A DNA stretch of 64,000 nucleotides from Micromonospora citrea (GCF_900090315.1 NZ_FMHZ01000002.1:3938501-4002500), one strand, 5' to 3'. Positions 8,631 to 17,383 are shown, counted from the stretch's first letter. The notes: a model not told the origin generated them from the letters alone. Numbers and translations: made by a program.

Positions 8631-9470
8631 TCAGACCAGCCGGCCGCTCGTGACGAGCAGGACCACGTCGATGAGGGCGATCAGCATGACGGCCCGGAAC
8701 GCGGCCACCGGCCGGCCCCCGGCCCGGGCGGTGGCGCGCCCGCCGTACCAGCTCAGGGGCGGCACCACGACGGCCGCCGCGACCGCGGCGACGCCGGCTC
8801 CCGACGGGCGCCCCGGCGGCCCGAGGACCAGCGTGGCGGTCGCCGCGAGCAGGAGGCCCGCGGCGGCGGCGCGGCTGCCGGTCGGGCCGAGCCGGTGCGG
8901 CAGCCCGCGCACCCCCGTCCGGGCGTCGTCGGCCAGGTCGGGCAGGACGTTGGCGAAGTGCGCACCGGCCCCGAGGCAGGCTGCGGCGGCGACCAGCCAG
9001 ACCGGCGGGGCGGGCGCCCCGGGCAGCGCCAGCACGACGAAGGCGGGCAGCGACCCGAAGGAGACCGCGTAGGGCAGCACCGACACCGGGGTCGACTTCA
9101 GCGGCCAGTCGTAGAGCAGCGCGGAGACCAGCCCGAGGGTGGCGCAGAGCGCGGCCGTCGGGTTGGTGGCCAGCGCCAGCACGGGGGTGGCGAGCGCGGC
9201 CACCGCCGCGGCCAGGGCCGTGCCGCGCCGGCTCACCGCGCCGGTGGCGACCGGTTTGTCGGTACGCCCCACGGTGGCGTCCCGGTCGGCGTCGAGCGCG
9301 TCGTTGGCCCAGCCGACGGCGAGCTGGCTGGCCGCCACGGTGAGTGCCACGGCGAGGACGCCGGCGGGCCGGTGCCCGGCGCCCCACGCGAGCAGCGCCG
9401 CCACCGTGGTGACGGCGGCGGCCGGTTCCGGGTGACTCGCCCTGACCAGCCCTAGCACCGTTGACGACAT
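8631..9470 (-). CDS. UbiA-family prenyltransferase
   Basis: A 279-residue integral membrane protein with about eight to nine hydrophobic segments. It carries both Asp-rich motifs of UbiA enzymes: NDALDADRDATVGRTDKPV near residue 65 and DLADDARTG near residue 175, which bind the Mg-diphosphate of a prenyl donor. Such enzymes attach an isoprenoid chain to an aromatic or quinone acceptor. The gene is divergent from a UbiG-like methyltransferase 45 bases away and near a type III polyketide synthase, so the acceptor may be a polyketide-derived phenol or quinone rather than 4-hydroxybenzoate. That is inference. UbiA proteins also make heme O, menaquinone and decaprenyl-phosphoribose, but this sequence does not point to those. 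Confidence 0.88.
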   Translation of the reverse strand: MSSTVLGLVRASHPEPAAAVTTVAALLAWGAGHRPAGVLAVALTVAASQLAVGWANDALDADRDATVGRTDKPVATGAVSRRGTALAAAVAALATPVLALATNPTAALCATLGLVSALLYDWPLKSTPVSVLPYAVSFGSLPAFVVLALPGAPAPPVWLVAAAACLGAGAHFANVLPDLADDARTGVRGLPHRLGPTGSRAAAAGLLLAATATLVLGPPGRPSGAGVAAVAAAVVVPPLSWYGGRATARAGGRPVAAFRAVMLIALIDVVLLVTSGRLV

Positions 9471-9515
9471 GAGGGAAGTCTGGTCGTTACCGGGCAGTCG
9501 TGCCACGCTCGGTCC

Positions 9516-10460
9516 ATGCGAGACGCGGGCCGCACCCTGCCGCGCAACGATCCGCGCCAGTACGACGACCTGGCCGGCGAGTGGTGGCGTCCGGACGGCG
9601 TCTTCGCGATGCTGCACTGGCTGGCCGAGGCCCGCGCGGCGCTGGTGCCGCCGGCGTCCCGCCCCGGCGCCCTCCTGGTCGACCTCGGCTGCGGCGCCGG
9701 GCTGCTCGCCCCGCACCTGGCCGGCAAGGGCTACCGGCACGTCGGCGTCGACCTCACCCGGTCGGCCCTGGCGCAGGCCGCCGCGCACGGGGTGACCCCC
9801 GTCAACGGCGACGCCACCGCCGTGCCGCTGGCGGACGGCTGCGCCGACGTGGTGGCCGCGGGCGAGATCCTGGAGCACGTGCCGGACTGGCGGCGCGCGG
9901 TGGCCGAGGCGTGCCGACTGCTCCGGCCCGGTGGCCTGCTCGTCCTGGACACGCTGAACGACACGGCGCTGAGCCGGTTGCTGGCCGTCCACGTCGCCGA
10001 GCGGCTGCCCACCGTGCCGAGGGGCATCCACGACCCACGGTTGTTCGTGGACGCCGGGGCGCTGGTCGCCGAGTGTGCCCGGCACGGGGTCGAGCTGCGC
10101 CTGCGGGGCGTCCGGCCGGGCGTGCCCGGCCTGCTCGGCTGGCTGGCCCGCCGGGCCCTGGCCGCCGCCCGCCCCCACCGCCCGACCGCCGTCCGTCCGC
10201 GTGCGACGAACGGCGACCGTCCCGGTGCGACGGACGTCGGCCGTCCCGGTGCGACGGAGGCCGACCGTCCCGGTGCGACGGACGCCGACCGTCCCCGCGC
10301 GACGGGCACCGGCTCTTTCGGTGCGGCGGGGGTCGACGGACGGCGCGCCCGCACCGACGGGCGTCGGGGCGCGACGGCGGGCCGGCGTCCGACGCCACGG
10401 ATCGTGCCGACCTGGTCGACCGCAGTGCTCTACCAGGGGCGTGGCACGCGGAGCGGATAG
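9516..10460 (+). CDS. UbiG-like SAM-dependent methyltransferase with an inserted repeat tract
   Basis: A 314-residue class I methyltransferase. SAM motif I is VDLGCGAGLLAPHL near residue 54, the acidic residue after strand 2 is in VGVDLT, and AAGEILEHVPDW resembles UbiG enzymes that O-methylate ring hydroxyls. The catalytic domain ends near residue 225. About 80 disordered residues follow, including in-frame 8-residue repeats of the type DRPGATDA, and the chain closes with the ordered-looking tail STAVLYQGRG. The repeats therefore sit inside an otherwise standard protein. The gene faces away from the prenyltransferase and leads toward an acyl-CoA dehydrogenase and a type III PKS. CACGCT lies 6 bases before the ATG. 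Confidence 0.88.
   Translation: MRDAGRTLPRNDPRQYDDLAGEWWRPDGVFAMLHWLAEARAALVPPASRPGALLVDLGCGAGLLAPHLAGKGYRHVGVDLTRSALAQAAAHGVTPVNGDATAVPLADGCADVVAAGEILEHVPDWRRAVAEACRLLRPGGLLVLDTLNDTALSRLLAVHVAERLPTVPRGIHDPRLFVDAGALVAECARHGVELRLRGVRPGVPGLLGWLARRALAAARPHRPTAVRPRATNGDRPGATDVGRPGATEADRPGATDADRPRATGTGSFGAAGVDGRRARTDGRRGATAGRRPTPRIVPTWSTAVLYQGRGTRSG
10194..10310 (+). repeat. 24-bp in-frame tandem repeat in the methyltransferase C-terminus
   Basis: Four 24-bp units begin at 10215, 10239, 10263 and 10287, preceded by a degenerate 21-bp copy at 10194. Each encodes eight residues close to DRPGATDA. The period is a multiple of three, so copy-number change keeps the frame. Confidence 0.85.
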
Positions 10461-10503
10461 CGAGGCCGGTCGCGGGGTAGGGACAGGCCGAGAAGGGGGC
10501 TGT

Positions 10504-11670
10504 ATGACGCAGCACGCGCTGGAGGCGGCTCGCCGCCTGGCACCGAGGCTGGCCGCCCGGGCGGCCGAGCACGACCGGGACGGCTCGTTCCCGGTCGAGG
10601 ACTTCCGGGACCTGCGGGAGGCCGGGCTCTTCGGCCTGATGGTCCCCACCGAGCTGGGCGGGACGGGCGCCACGTTCGCCGAGTACGCGGCGGTCGCCAC
10701 CGAGCTGGCCCGGGGCAACGGGGCGACCGCCCTGGTGTTCAACATGCACGCCTCGGTCACCGGCGCGCTCGGCGCGGTCACCGAGGAGCTTGCCGAGGCG
10801 CTCGGCGTGCCCGAGGAGGCGCTGGCCGCCCGGGACCGGCTCCTGACCGCCGCCGCCCAGGGCTCCTGGTACGCGGTGGCGATGAGCGAGCGCGGCGCGG
10901 GTGCCCGACTGTCCCAGCTCAGCACCGTCTACGAGCCGGTGGACGGCGGTTGGCACCTCAAGGGCAGCAAGACGTTCTGCTCCGGGGCCGGGCACGCCGA
11001 CGGCTACCTCGTGGCCGCCCGCAGCGCCGCCGACCAGTCGGTGGTCTCCCAGTTCCTGGTGCCGGCCGGGGCGGGCCTGACCGTGGAGCCCACCTGGGAC
11101 TCGCTGGGCATGCGGGCGACCTCGTCGCACGACCTGCACCTGGACGTGACCGTCCCGGCCGACCGCCTGCTCGGCGGCGTGGAGGGGCTGGCCCTGGTGG
11201 TCGCCCAGCTCATGCCGCACTGGCTGGTCGCCAGCTACGCCGCCGTCTACGTGGGGGTGGCCCGGGCGGCGATCGACGCGGCGGCCGAGCACCTCAACGC
11301 CCGCAACCTCGCCGGCCTGCCGGCCGTCCGGTCCCGCCTCGGCCGGGCCGACGCGGCCGTGGCGGCGGCGCACCTGACGGTCGCGGAGGCCGCCCGACGG
11401 GTCGACGAGGCGCCGGGGGACGCGGAGACCAACCGCTGGGTGTGGCGGGCGAAGCTGCTGGCCGGCACGACCGCGGCGGAGGTCGCGGCGTCGGTGCTGG
11501 AGGCCGCCGGCACGTCAGCCACCCGGCGGGGCCATCCGTTGGAACGGCTCTACCGGGACGCCCGCTGCGGCTCGCTGCACCCGGCGACCTCGGACGTCTG
11601 CGCCGACTGGCTCGGCATCGCGGCGCTGGGCGGCGACCCGGACCGCGACGGATCGGTCCCTCGTTGGTGA
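10504..11670 (+). CDS. Acyl-CoA dehydrogenase family flavoprotein
   Basis: A 388-residue FAD enzyme of the acyl-CoA dehydrogenase superfamily. The N-terminal helical domain contains PTELGGTGATFAEYA; the middle beta domain carries AMSERGAGARLS (the usual flavin-contact region) and KGSKTFCSGAGHADGYLVAA; the C-terminal helical domain ends near EAAGTSATRRGHPLERLYRD. A Glu at the classic catalytic position could not be placed with confidence. Related proteins also act as flavin hydroxylases or on acyl-ACP, so substrate and reaction are open. It lies 43 bases after the methyltransferase on the same strand and 118 bases before the type III PKS, so a biosynthetic role is plausible. Confidence 0.85.
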   Translation: MTQHALEAARRLAPRLAARAAEHDRDGSFPVEDFRDLREAGLFGLMVPTELGGTGATFAEYAAVATELARGNGATALVFNMHASVTGALGAVTEELAEALGVPEEALAARDRLLTAAAQGSWYAVAMSERGAGARLSQLSTVYEPVDGGWHLKGSKTFCSGAGHADGYLVAARSAADQSVVSQFLVPAGAGLTVEPTWDSLGMRATSSHDLHLDVTVPADRLLGGVEGLALVVAQLMPHWLVASYAAVYVGVARAAIDAAAEHLNARNLAGLPAVRSRLGRADAAVAAAHLTVAEAARRVDEAPGDAETNRWVWRAKLLAGTTAAEVAASVLEAAGTSATRRGHPLERLYRDARCGSLHPATSDVCADWLGIAALGGDPDRDGSVPRW

Positions 11671-11788
11671 ACCTGAGGAGTTCGCCGGGGTCGTGGACGG
11701 GAGCACCCCCGGCGCGGGGGACGACGGCGGCCTCTCCGGGGGCGGGGTGGGCCGCCCGCTGCGTTGAGCCGAACGAGAGGTGGGCGTC

Positions 11789-12838
11789 GTGGCCGTACCG
11801 GTGATCGCGGGGCTGGGGACGGCGCACCCGCCGTCGGCCAGGCAGGACGAGTTGTGGGACGGCTTCTTCTCGAAGCACTTCACCGGCAGCACCCGGGCGC
11901 TCGCCGAGCGGATCTTCGCCCACTCGGGGGTGTCCCGCCGGCAGGCCGCGGTCAACCCGCTGCTGGAGGACGTCTCGGACTGGCCGACCGAGCGGCGGAT
12001 GCGCCGCTACCTGGTCGAGGCGCTGCCGCTGGGCAAGGAGGCGGTGGGCCGGGCATTGACCGCCGCCGGCCTGTCCGCCGGGGACGTCGGGCTCTTCGTG
12101 GTCTGCTCGTGCACCGGGTACGCCACCCCGGGGCTGGACATCCTGCTCGCCCGGGACCTGGGCATGGCCCCGGACACCCAGCGCATGTTCGTCGGCCACA
12201 TGGGCTGCTACGCGGCCCTGCCGGGGCTGGGCGCGGCGGGCGACTTCGTCACCGCCCGGGGGCGGCCGGCGCTGCTGCTCTGCGCGGAGCTGACCAGCCT
12301 GCACATCCAGCCCTCCGGGGCCCGGGTGGACACCCAGCAGATCGTCTCCCACGCGCTCTTCTCGGACGCCGCGGTCGCCGCCGTGCTCGTCCCCGGCGGC
12401 CGGGGGTACGCGCTGCGCGAGGTCGCCGCCGTCACGGACACCTCGACCGCCGACCACATGACCTGGGACGTCACCGACACCGGCTTCCGGATGGGGCTGT
12501 CGCCGAAGGTGCCGCAGGTGCTCTCCCGGCACGTCCGGACCCTGGTCGACGACCTGGTGGGCCGGCACGGCGCGACGCCGTCCGGGGTGGACGGCTGGGC
12601 GGTGCATCCGGGCGGCCCGCGCATCCTCAACGTGGTCGAACGGGAGCTGGCGCTGCCGCCGGAGGGGCTGGCGGCGTCCCGGGCGACGCTGGACGAGCAC
12701 GGCAACTGCTCGTCGCCGACGGTGCTGCTGATCCTCGACCGGCTACGCCGGGCCGCGTCGCCGCCGGGGCGGGTGGTCATGCTGGCGTTCGGGCCCGGCC
12801 TCACCCTCTACGCCGCGCTGCTCGAACGGCGGGACTGA
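11789..12838 (+). CDS. Type III polyketide synthase (chalcone synthase superfamily)
   Basis: A 349-residue condensing enzyme. The Cys-His-Asn triad of type III PKSs is present: Cys140 in GHMGCYAALPG, His273 in WAVHPGGPRI and Asn306 in DEHGNCSSPTV. The closing motif GFGPG appears as AFGPGLTLYAALL. Family members extend an acyl-CoA with malonyl units and cyclise the chain to resorcinols, pyrones or quinone precursors. I chose GTG 11789 because GAGAGG lies 8 bases upstream; a GTG three codons earlier (11780) overlaps that site. The nearby methyltransferase, flavoprotein and prenyltransferase suggest a decorated phenolic lipid or quinone. Confidence 0.92.
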   Translation: MAVPVIAGLGTAHPPSARQDELWDGFFSKHFTGSTRALAERIFAHSGVSRRQAAVNPLLEDVSDWPTERRMRRYLVEALPLGKEAVGRALTAAGLSAGDVGLFVVCSCTGYATPGLDILLARDLGMAPDTQRMFVGHMGCYAALPGLGAAGDFVTARGRPALLLCAELTSLHIQPSGARVDTQQIVSHALFSDAAVAAVLVPGGRGYALREVAAVTDTSTADHMTWDVTDTGFRMGLSPKVPQVLSRHVRTLVDDLVGRHGATPSGVDGWAVHPGGPRILNVVERELALPPEGLAASRATLDEHGNCSSPTVLLILDRLRRAASPPGRVVMLAFGPGLTLYAALLERRD

Positions 12839-12876
12839 CGGCGACACCACGGGCGCCCCGAGGTTACCCTCTGGTA

Positions 12877-13542
12877 ATGGACGCCGAGGCGGCAGGCCGG
12901 CCGGGACGCGTGCCGGGCGCCGGTGAGCACGGGACTCCCGTCGGAGCCGACGACCGGTGGCGCACCGCTGTGCTGGCCGTGGCGGCGCTCGCCGCGCTCG
13001 CCGGCGGTGGCTGGTGGTGGCAGTCGGAGGCGCCGCCCGTCGGGCCGGTGGTGACCGGGCCGAGCGCCTCGCCGGGGCCCCGGTCGGGGCTCGCCGTGCC
13101 GGCCCAGTCCGAGCGGGGCGCCACCTTCCGGGTGGACCCGGGCACCGGCGCCGCGTTCCGGGTGGACGTGGTGCCGGGGGGACCGGATCCGCGCTCCCTG
13201 ATGGAGGGTCGGCTCGACGAGGCGGCGCGGCGCGGCGGCCTGGGCAGCCTCCCCGGCGCCGTCTGGACGAGCCGCGCCCGGCTCGACGGCACGCAGGGGC
13301 ACGTCCGGCAGGCGTTCGCCGAGGAGGGCGCCCGCCACCTGCTCCGGTACCGGTGCCTCGGCCCCGGCGAGCTGCTGCTGGTGGTGGACGGGGCGCGGGC
13401 GGCCGACCCGATCACGAGCGCCTGCGACGGTTCGGTCACCTCGACGGAGATCACCGGCTCCGGCGGGCCGTTCCGGGTCTCGCTGACCAGCGCCAACGCC
13501 GAGCCGCTCCGGGTCGAGGCGCAGCTCGTCGCCGCGCCCTGA
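12877..13542 (+). CDS. Single-pass membrane protein of unknown function
   Basis: A 221-residue protein. About 27 N-terminal cytoplasmic residues are followed by one membrane segment (TAVLAVAALAALAGGGWWW) and an extracytoplasmic domain of about 165 residues. Two cysteines (RYRCLGPGE and SACDGSV) could pair. No known domain was recognised. TACCCT (12865-12870) ends 6 bases before the ATG and there is no ribosome site, so translation is probably leaderless. The gene starts 38 bases after the type III PKS stop but has its own promoter, so a biosynthetic role is not implied. Confidence 0.75.
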   Translation: MDAEAAGRPGRVPGAGEHGTPVGADDRWRTAVLAVAALAALAGGGWWWQSEAPPVGPVVTGPSASPGPRSGLAVPAQSERGATFRVDPGTGAAFRVDVVPGGPDPRSLMEGRLDEAARRGGLGSLPGAVWTSRARLDGTQGHVRQAFAEEGARHLLRYRCLGPGELLLVVDGARAADPITSACDGSVTSTEITGSGGPFRVSLTSANAEPLRVEAQLVAAP

Positions 13543-13587
13543 CGCCCCCGGAGGGCTGGCGAGGGGCCGGCGGCGTGGTGGAGCGGC

Positions 13588-14283
13588 TCAGGCGGCGAGG
13601 CCGGCCAGCTCGGTGCGGTAGTCCTCGGCGGAGCGGATCTCCGGCACCACCGTGACCAGCACGCCGGCCCGGTCCACCAGCAGCGCGGTGGCGGCGCCGG
13701 GCCGGGGCGGCAGGTGCAGGAACGCGCGCAGCCCGCCCGCCGGGTCGGCCAACGGGCGCAGGACGGTCCCGACGGGTGCGGGCGGGGCGGTCGCCGGCCG
13801 CTTTCCGGCGACCGTGACGACGGTGACCCCGGTCGGCGCCAGGGCGGCGGCGGTGGCCACGTCGTCCGGGCAGGGGCACCCGTCGACCAGGATGATCACC
13901 GCCGGCAGCAGCCCGCGCAGCGGCACGGGCGCCTGCCCCGCGTCGACGAGGTCCAGCGCGGGCAGCGGCCGACCGGCGAGCCCGGCCGGCGGGGTGGCCG
14001 GCGCGGGGGCGGGCTCCGGCGTGGTCCGGCCGGCGCGGGGCCAGGTCACCGTCACCAGGCTCGCGACCGTGGCCAGCACCGCCACCAGCAGGACCAGCAG
14101 GGGCAGGGCGAGCGGCGACCGGGCGGCCGGCCGGCGGCCACGGGGCGGGGTCGCCGCACGCAGCTCGCGGCGGATCTGCTCGGCCTCGGCCGCGAGGGCG
14201 GAGGCGTCGTCCGGCACGACCACCCGGCCCCACTCCGGCGGCAGGTCGGGCAGTCCGGGGCCGTCTGCGTCGGGCTTGCCCAT
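13588..14283 (-). CDS. Membrane-anchored thioredoxin-like protein with a CPC motif
   Basis: A 231-residue protein: a 60-residue cytoplasmic segment, one membrane helix near residues 60-80 (LALPLLVLLVAVLATVASLV), a Pro/Ala-rich linker, and a C-terminal domain resembling thioredoxin/AhpC-type folds. The block LPALDLVDAGQAPVPL followed by VIILVDGCPCPDD places two cysteines one residue apart (C-P-C) where thioredoxins have CXXC. A redox role outside the membrane is possible, but CXC is unusual and the protein may bind metal instead. The gene is convergent with the preceding membrane protein. The ATG follows a GGGGG stretch. Confidence 0.72.
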   Translation of the reverse strand: MGKPDADGPGLPDLPPEWGRVVVPDDASALAAEAEQIRRELRAATPPRGRRPAARSPLALPLLVLLVAVLATVASLVTVTWPRAGRTTPEPAPAPATPPAGLAGRPLPALDLVDAGQAPVPLRGLLPAVIILVDGCPCPDDVATAAALAPTGVTVVTVAGKRPATAPPAPVGTVLRPLADPAGGLRAFLHLPPRPGAATALLVDRAGVLVTVVPEIRSAEDYRTELAGLAA

Positions 14284-14470
14284 CGGACCCCCAGGACGAA
14301 CTCGGTGAGCGGACAGCGGCTCGACCTCCAGCGTCCCGCACGGGGCCGCGTACCGCTACACCTGGGCGCGCACGCGGGCGGCCGGCTACCATGGGAGGAG
14401 CGCATAGCCCTTGATCTCGACGTTCGCGTCACCCGCGCCGGGCCGTCATCCACTGGTCACGGAGCGTGTT

Positions 14471-14485
14471 CAAACCATTGGTTTG
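14471..14485. promoter_or_regulatory. 15-bp perfect palindrome upstream of carD
   Basis: CAAACCATTGGTTTG has 7-bp arms around one T. It lies in the 327-base divergent region between the thioredoxin-like gene (start 14283) and carD (start 14611), 93 bases before the carD -10, in a stretch less GC-rich than its surroundings. It is a candidate operator for an unknown regulator. The rest of 14284-14610 holds only the carD promoter. Confidence 0.5.
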
Positions 14486-14577
14486 GCGGCCTGTCAAGCT
14501 GAAGAAATACCTCTCACAGGGCCCCTGAGCTGCGCCAACGGTCAGGACAGCGGTGAGACATCGGTGCCTGAGCGTGT

Positions 14578-14583
14578 TACCCT
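14578..14583 (+). promoter_or_regulatory. Probable carD -10 element
   Basis: TACCCT lies 27 bases before the carD ATG and is followed by a short leader containing GAAAGGGG about 11 bases before the start. No good -35 was found at the expected distance. Unlike many genes here, carD therefore appears to have a leader with a ribosome site. Confidence 0.5.
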
Positions 14584-14610
14584 AGACACAGCGAAAGGGG
14601 TTTCGAACCT

Positions 14611-15096
14611 ATGGTTTTCAGTGTCGGCGAGACCGTTGTTTACCCCCACCACGGGGCCGCACTCATCGAGGCAATCGAGACTCGGGTCATCAAGGGCGAG
14701 CCTAAGCAATACCTCGTCCTGAGGGTCGCGCAGGGTGACCTGACGGTCCGGGTGCCCGCCGAGAACGCCGAGATCGTGGGTGTGCGCGAGGTGGTCGGCG
14801 AAGAGGGCCTCGGCAAGGTCTTCGACGTGCTCCGTGCACCGCACACCGAGGAGCCGACCAACTGGTCGCGGCGTTACAAGGCGAATCTGGAGAAGCTGGC
14901 CTCGGGCAACCCGCTGAAGGTCGCCGAGGTCGTGCGCGACCTGTGGCGCCGGGAGCGGGAGCGGGGCCTTTCCGCGGGTGAGAAGCGCATGCTCGCCAAG
15001 GCCCGCGACATTCTCGTCGGCGAGGTCGCGCTGGCCGAGAAGAGCACCAAGGACGAGGCGGAGACGCTGCTCGACAAGGTCCTCACCGAGGCCTAG
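14611..15096 (+). CDS. carD: CarD family transcription regulator
   Basis: A 161-residue RNA-polymerase-binding protein, the length of mycobacterial CarD. The N-terminal Tudor-like domain ([15 protein letters not shown] onward) contacts the RNAP beta subunit. The C-terminal helical domain ([13 protein letters not shown] through [18 protein letters not shown]) contacts promoter DNA near the upstream bubble edge and includes the conserved Trp in DLWRRER. In actinobacteria CarD stabilises open complexes at rRNA and housekeeping promoters and is usually essential. ispD follows after 56 bases, the Rv3583c-Rv3582c order. The base composition and coding are ordinary. Confidence 0.97.
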   Translation: MVFSVGETVVYPHHGAALIEAIETRVIKGEPKQYLVLRVAQGDLTVRVPAENAEIVGVREVVGEEGLGKVFDVLRAPHTEEPTNWSRRYKANLEKLASGNPLKVAEVVRDLWRRERERGLSAGEKRMLAKARDILVGEVALAEKSTKDEAETLLDKVLTEA

Positions 15097-15152
15097 TCCC
15101 CACAGCATCGTCGTACCCGATTCGTAGCGAACAAACCACCGAGGACCGCGAC

Positions 15153-15848
15153 GTGACCGCGCAGCTCAATCCGCGCGGTGACGTCGCGGTCCTCGTGCCT
15201 GCGGCCGGTGCCGGCGTACGGCTCGGCCCCGGTCGACCGAAGGCGTTGCGGCTGCTCGGCGGGGAGCCCCTGCTGGTGCACGCCGTTCGTCGGCTCGCCG
15301 CCGCGCCGTCGGTGCACACCATCGTCGTGGCGGCCCCGGCCGCCGAGGTCGAGGCGGTGCGGGACCTGCTCGCCCCGGTCGCCCCGGTGACCGTGGTGCC
15401 GGGCGGCGCGGAGCGGCAGGCGTCGGTGGCCGCGGCCCTCGCCGCGGTGCCCGCCGGCCCGGAGATCGTCCTCGTGCACGACGCCGCCCGGGCGCTGACC
15501 CCGCCCGAGCTGGTGGAGTCCGTCGCGGCGGCCGTCCGCGCCGGGCACGACGCGGTGATCCCGGTGCTGCCCGTGGTCGACACGATCAAGGAGGTCGGCG
15601 CCGACGAGGTCGTCCTCGGCACCGTCGACCGTTCCGCCCTGCGCGCGGTGCAGACCCCGCAGGGCTTCCGCCGGGCGGTGCTGACGGCCGCGCACGCCGC
15701 CGCCGGCGACCCGCTCACCGACGACGCGGGCCTGGTCGAGAAGCAGGGCGTCCCGGTGTCCTGCGTGCCCGGCTCGGAGTACGCGCTGAAGGTCACCCGC
15801 CCGTTCGACCTGGCGTTGGCCGAGCACCTGCTCGCCACCGGCGCCTGA
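15153..15848 (+). CDS. ispD: 2-C-methyl-D-erythritol 4-phosphate cytidylyltransferase
   Basis: A 231-residue enzyme of the MEP isoprenoid pathway that joins MEP to CTP. The nucleotide-binding signature is [20 protein letters not shown] near residue 13. [15 protein letters not shown] and [13 protein letters not shown] are conserved active-site segments, and the Thr-Asp pair in [11 protein letters not shown] is also present. The GTG start at 15153 follows GAGGA. ispF begins 16 bases after the stop, so the two consecutive pathway steps are adjacent, though ispF also has its own -10. Confidence 0.96.
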   Translation: MTAQLNPRGDVAVLVPAAGAGVRLGPGRPKALRLLGGEPLLVHAVRRLAAAPSVHTIVVAAPAAEVEAVRDLLAPVAPVTVVPGGAERQASVAAALAAVPAGPEIVLVHDAARALTPPELVESVAAAVRAGHDAVIPVLPVVDTIKEVGADEVVLGTVDRSALRAVQTPQGFRRAVLTAAHAAAGDPLTDDAGLVEKQGVPVSCVPGSEYALKVTRPFDLALAEHLLATGA

Positions 15849-15864
15849 CGCGTACCCTCTTCGC

Positions 15865-16347
15865 ATGATCGTTCCCCGGGTGGCCATCGGCACCGACGTG
15901 CACGCCTTCGAGGCGGGCCGGCCGTGCTGGGTGGCCGGCCTGCACTGGCCCGACCAGGACGGCCTGGCCGGGCACTCGGACGCCGACGTGGCGGCGCACG
16001 CCGCCTGCAACGCGCTGCTCTCGGCGGCCGGCCTCGGCGACCTGGGCGCCAACTTCGGCGTGGGCCAGCCCGAGTGGGCCGGGGCGTCGGGCGTCGCCCT
16101 GCTCACCGAGAGCGCCCGCCGGGTGCGGGCCGCCGGCTTCGCGATCGGCAACGTGTCCGTGCAGGTGATCGGCAACCGGCCCAAGATCGGCCCACGCCGC
16201 GAGGAGGCCCAGCGGGTGCTCTCCGAGGCGGTCGGCGCGCCGGTGACCGTCTCCGCGGCCACCACCGACGGCCTCGGCTTCCCCGGGCGCGGCGAGGGCC
16301 TCACCGGCATCGCGGTGGCCCTGGTCTACGAGGCTCCGGCCGCCTAG
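15865..16347 (+). CDS. ispF: 2-C-methyl-D-erythritol 2,4-cyclodiphosphate synthase
   Basis: A 160-residue MEP-pathway enzyme that cyclises CDP-ME 2-phosphate with loss of CMP. Zinc ligands are visible as GTDVHAF near residue 9 and GHSDADV near residue 42. [16 protein letters not shown] is the conserved CMP-binding C-terminal segment. TACCCT (15853-15858) ends 6 bases before the ATG, consistent with a leaderless transcript in addition to read-through from ispD. The stop overlaps the -10 of the next gene. Confidence 0.96.
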   Translation: MIVPRVAIGTDVHAFEAGRPCWVAGLHWPDQDGLAGHSDADVAAHAACNALLSAAGLGDLGANFGVGQPEWAGASGVALLTESARRVRAAGFAIGNVSVQVIGNRPKIGPRREEAQRVLSEAVGAPVTVSAATTDGLGFPGRGEGLTGIAVALVYEAPAA

Positions 16348-16357
16348 GCTCGCCGCG

Positions 16358-17383
16358 ATGTCCAGCGACGCCACCTCCGACCGCTCCGCCTTCGACGGCT
16401 ACGTGCAGCGTGCGCAGCTCCTCGCCGAACTTGGCCGCTACGACGAGGCCGCGGGGGAGCTGGCGTACGCCGTCGCGCTCGAACCGGCCAGCGCCGCGGC
16501 GCTGACCATGCTGTCCCGGGTGCACCTCGCGGCCGGCCGGCCGACGGAGGCGCGGACCGCCGCCGACGCCGCGGTCGCCGCCGCCCCGGATGCGGTGCCG
16601 GCGCTGCTCGCCCGCGCCCTCGCCCTGATCGACCTCGAGGAGTACGCCGAGGCGGCCCGCACCGCCGACCGGATCCTGACGCTGGGGCCCGACGACGCGT
16701 ACGCCCAGCGCAGTGCCGCGGCGGTCCTGGCCAGCTCGCGCAACGGGCAGCCGGCGCTGAACGCGGCCTGGCGCGGGGTCGAGCTGGCGCCCGAGGAGCC
16801 GGAGGCGCATCTGGTGCTGGGCCTGGTCGCGGCCAACATGCGGCTTTTCGACCTGGCCGAGCGGGCCTACCGCGAGGCGCTGCGGCTGGATCCGCAGCTC
16901 GCCGAGGTCCGGCACGACATCGGGGTGCTGCGGCTGGAGCAGCGGCGCTGGAGCGAGGCGCTGGAGCACCTGGCCGAGGCCGCCGCGATGAGCCCGGGCC
17001 GGGTGGACTCCGGCCGGACCATCTCCGTCGGCGTACGCGAGCTCGTGCTCTACGGCGCGGGCTGGACGATGATCGCCGCCGTCGTGATCGCCTGCATGGC
17101 ACCGGGGAGCGAGGGCCTGTCCCGAGTGGCGGCGGCGTTCGCGGCGCTCGGCGGCGCGCTGGTGGTCTGGCGGTTCGCTGCCAAGCTGCCCGGCCTGACC
17201 CGGACGATCCTGCCCAGCCTGCTCCGCTCCGACCGGATGCTCGCCCTCGCCGTCTACGCGGCCGCCGGCGCGCCCCTGCTGATCCTGCTCTACGCCCTGG
17301 TCGGCACGCCGTGGCCGCTGGTCCTCGCCATCGCCACCGCCGCCGCGGCCGAGTTCGCCGTCTTCACCCGTACCCGGTTCTGA
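16358..17383 (+). CDS. TPR-repeat membrane protein
   Basis: A 341-residue protein. About five to six tetratricopeptide repeats fill residues 14-215, for example LAELGRYDEAAGELAYAVAL and NMRLFDLAERAYREALRLDP, and would form a cytoplasmic protein-binding solenoid. Four hydrophobic segments follow (ELVLYGAGWTMIAAVVIA, AAAFAALGGALVVWRF, MLALAVYAAAGAPLLILLY, WPLVLAIATAAAAEFAVF). The partner is unknown. TAGGCT (16345-16350) overlaps the ispF stop and ends 7 bases before the ATG, so a leaderless promoter is likely. A small GC hairpin (17384-17396) follows the stop. Confidence 0.82.
   Translation: MSSDATSDRSAFDGYVQRAQLLAELGRYDEAAGELAYAVALEPASAAALTMLSRVHLAAGRPTEARTAADAAVAAAPDAVPALLARALALIDLEEYAEAARTADRILTLGPDDAYAQRSAAAVLASSRNGQPALNAAWRGVELAPEEPEAHLVLGLVAANMRLFDLAERAYREALRLDPQLAEVRHDIGVLRLEQRRWSEALEHLAEAAAMSPGRVDSGRTISVGVRELVLYGAGWTMIAAVVIACMAPGSEGLSRVAAAFAALGGALVVWRFAAKLPGLTRTILPSLLRSDRMLALAVYAAAGAPLLILLYALVGTPWPLVLAIATAAAAEFAVFTRTRF

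Noticed and set aside
14411..14722. Short frame upstream of carD starting TTG at 14411
   Set aside because: It overlaps the carD coding region by over 100 bases and has no protein signature.
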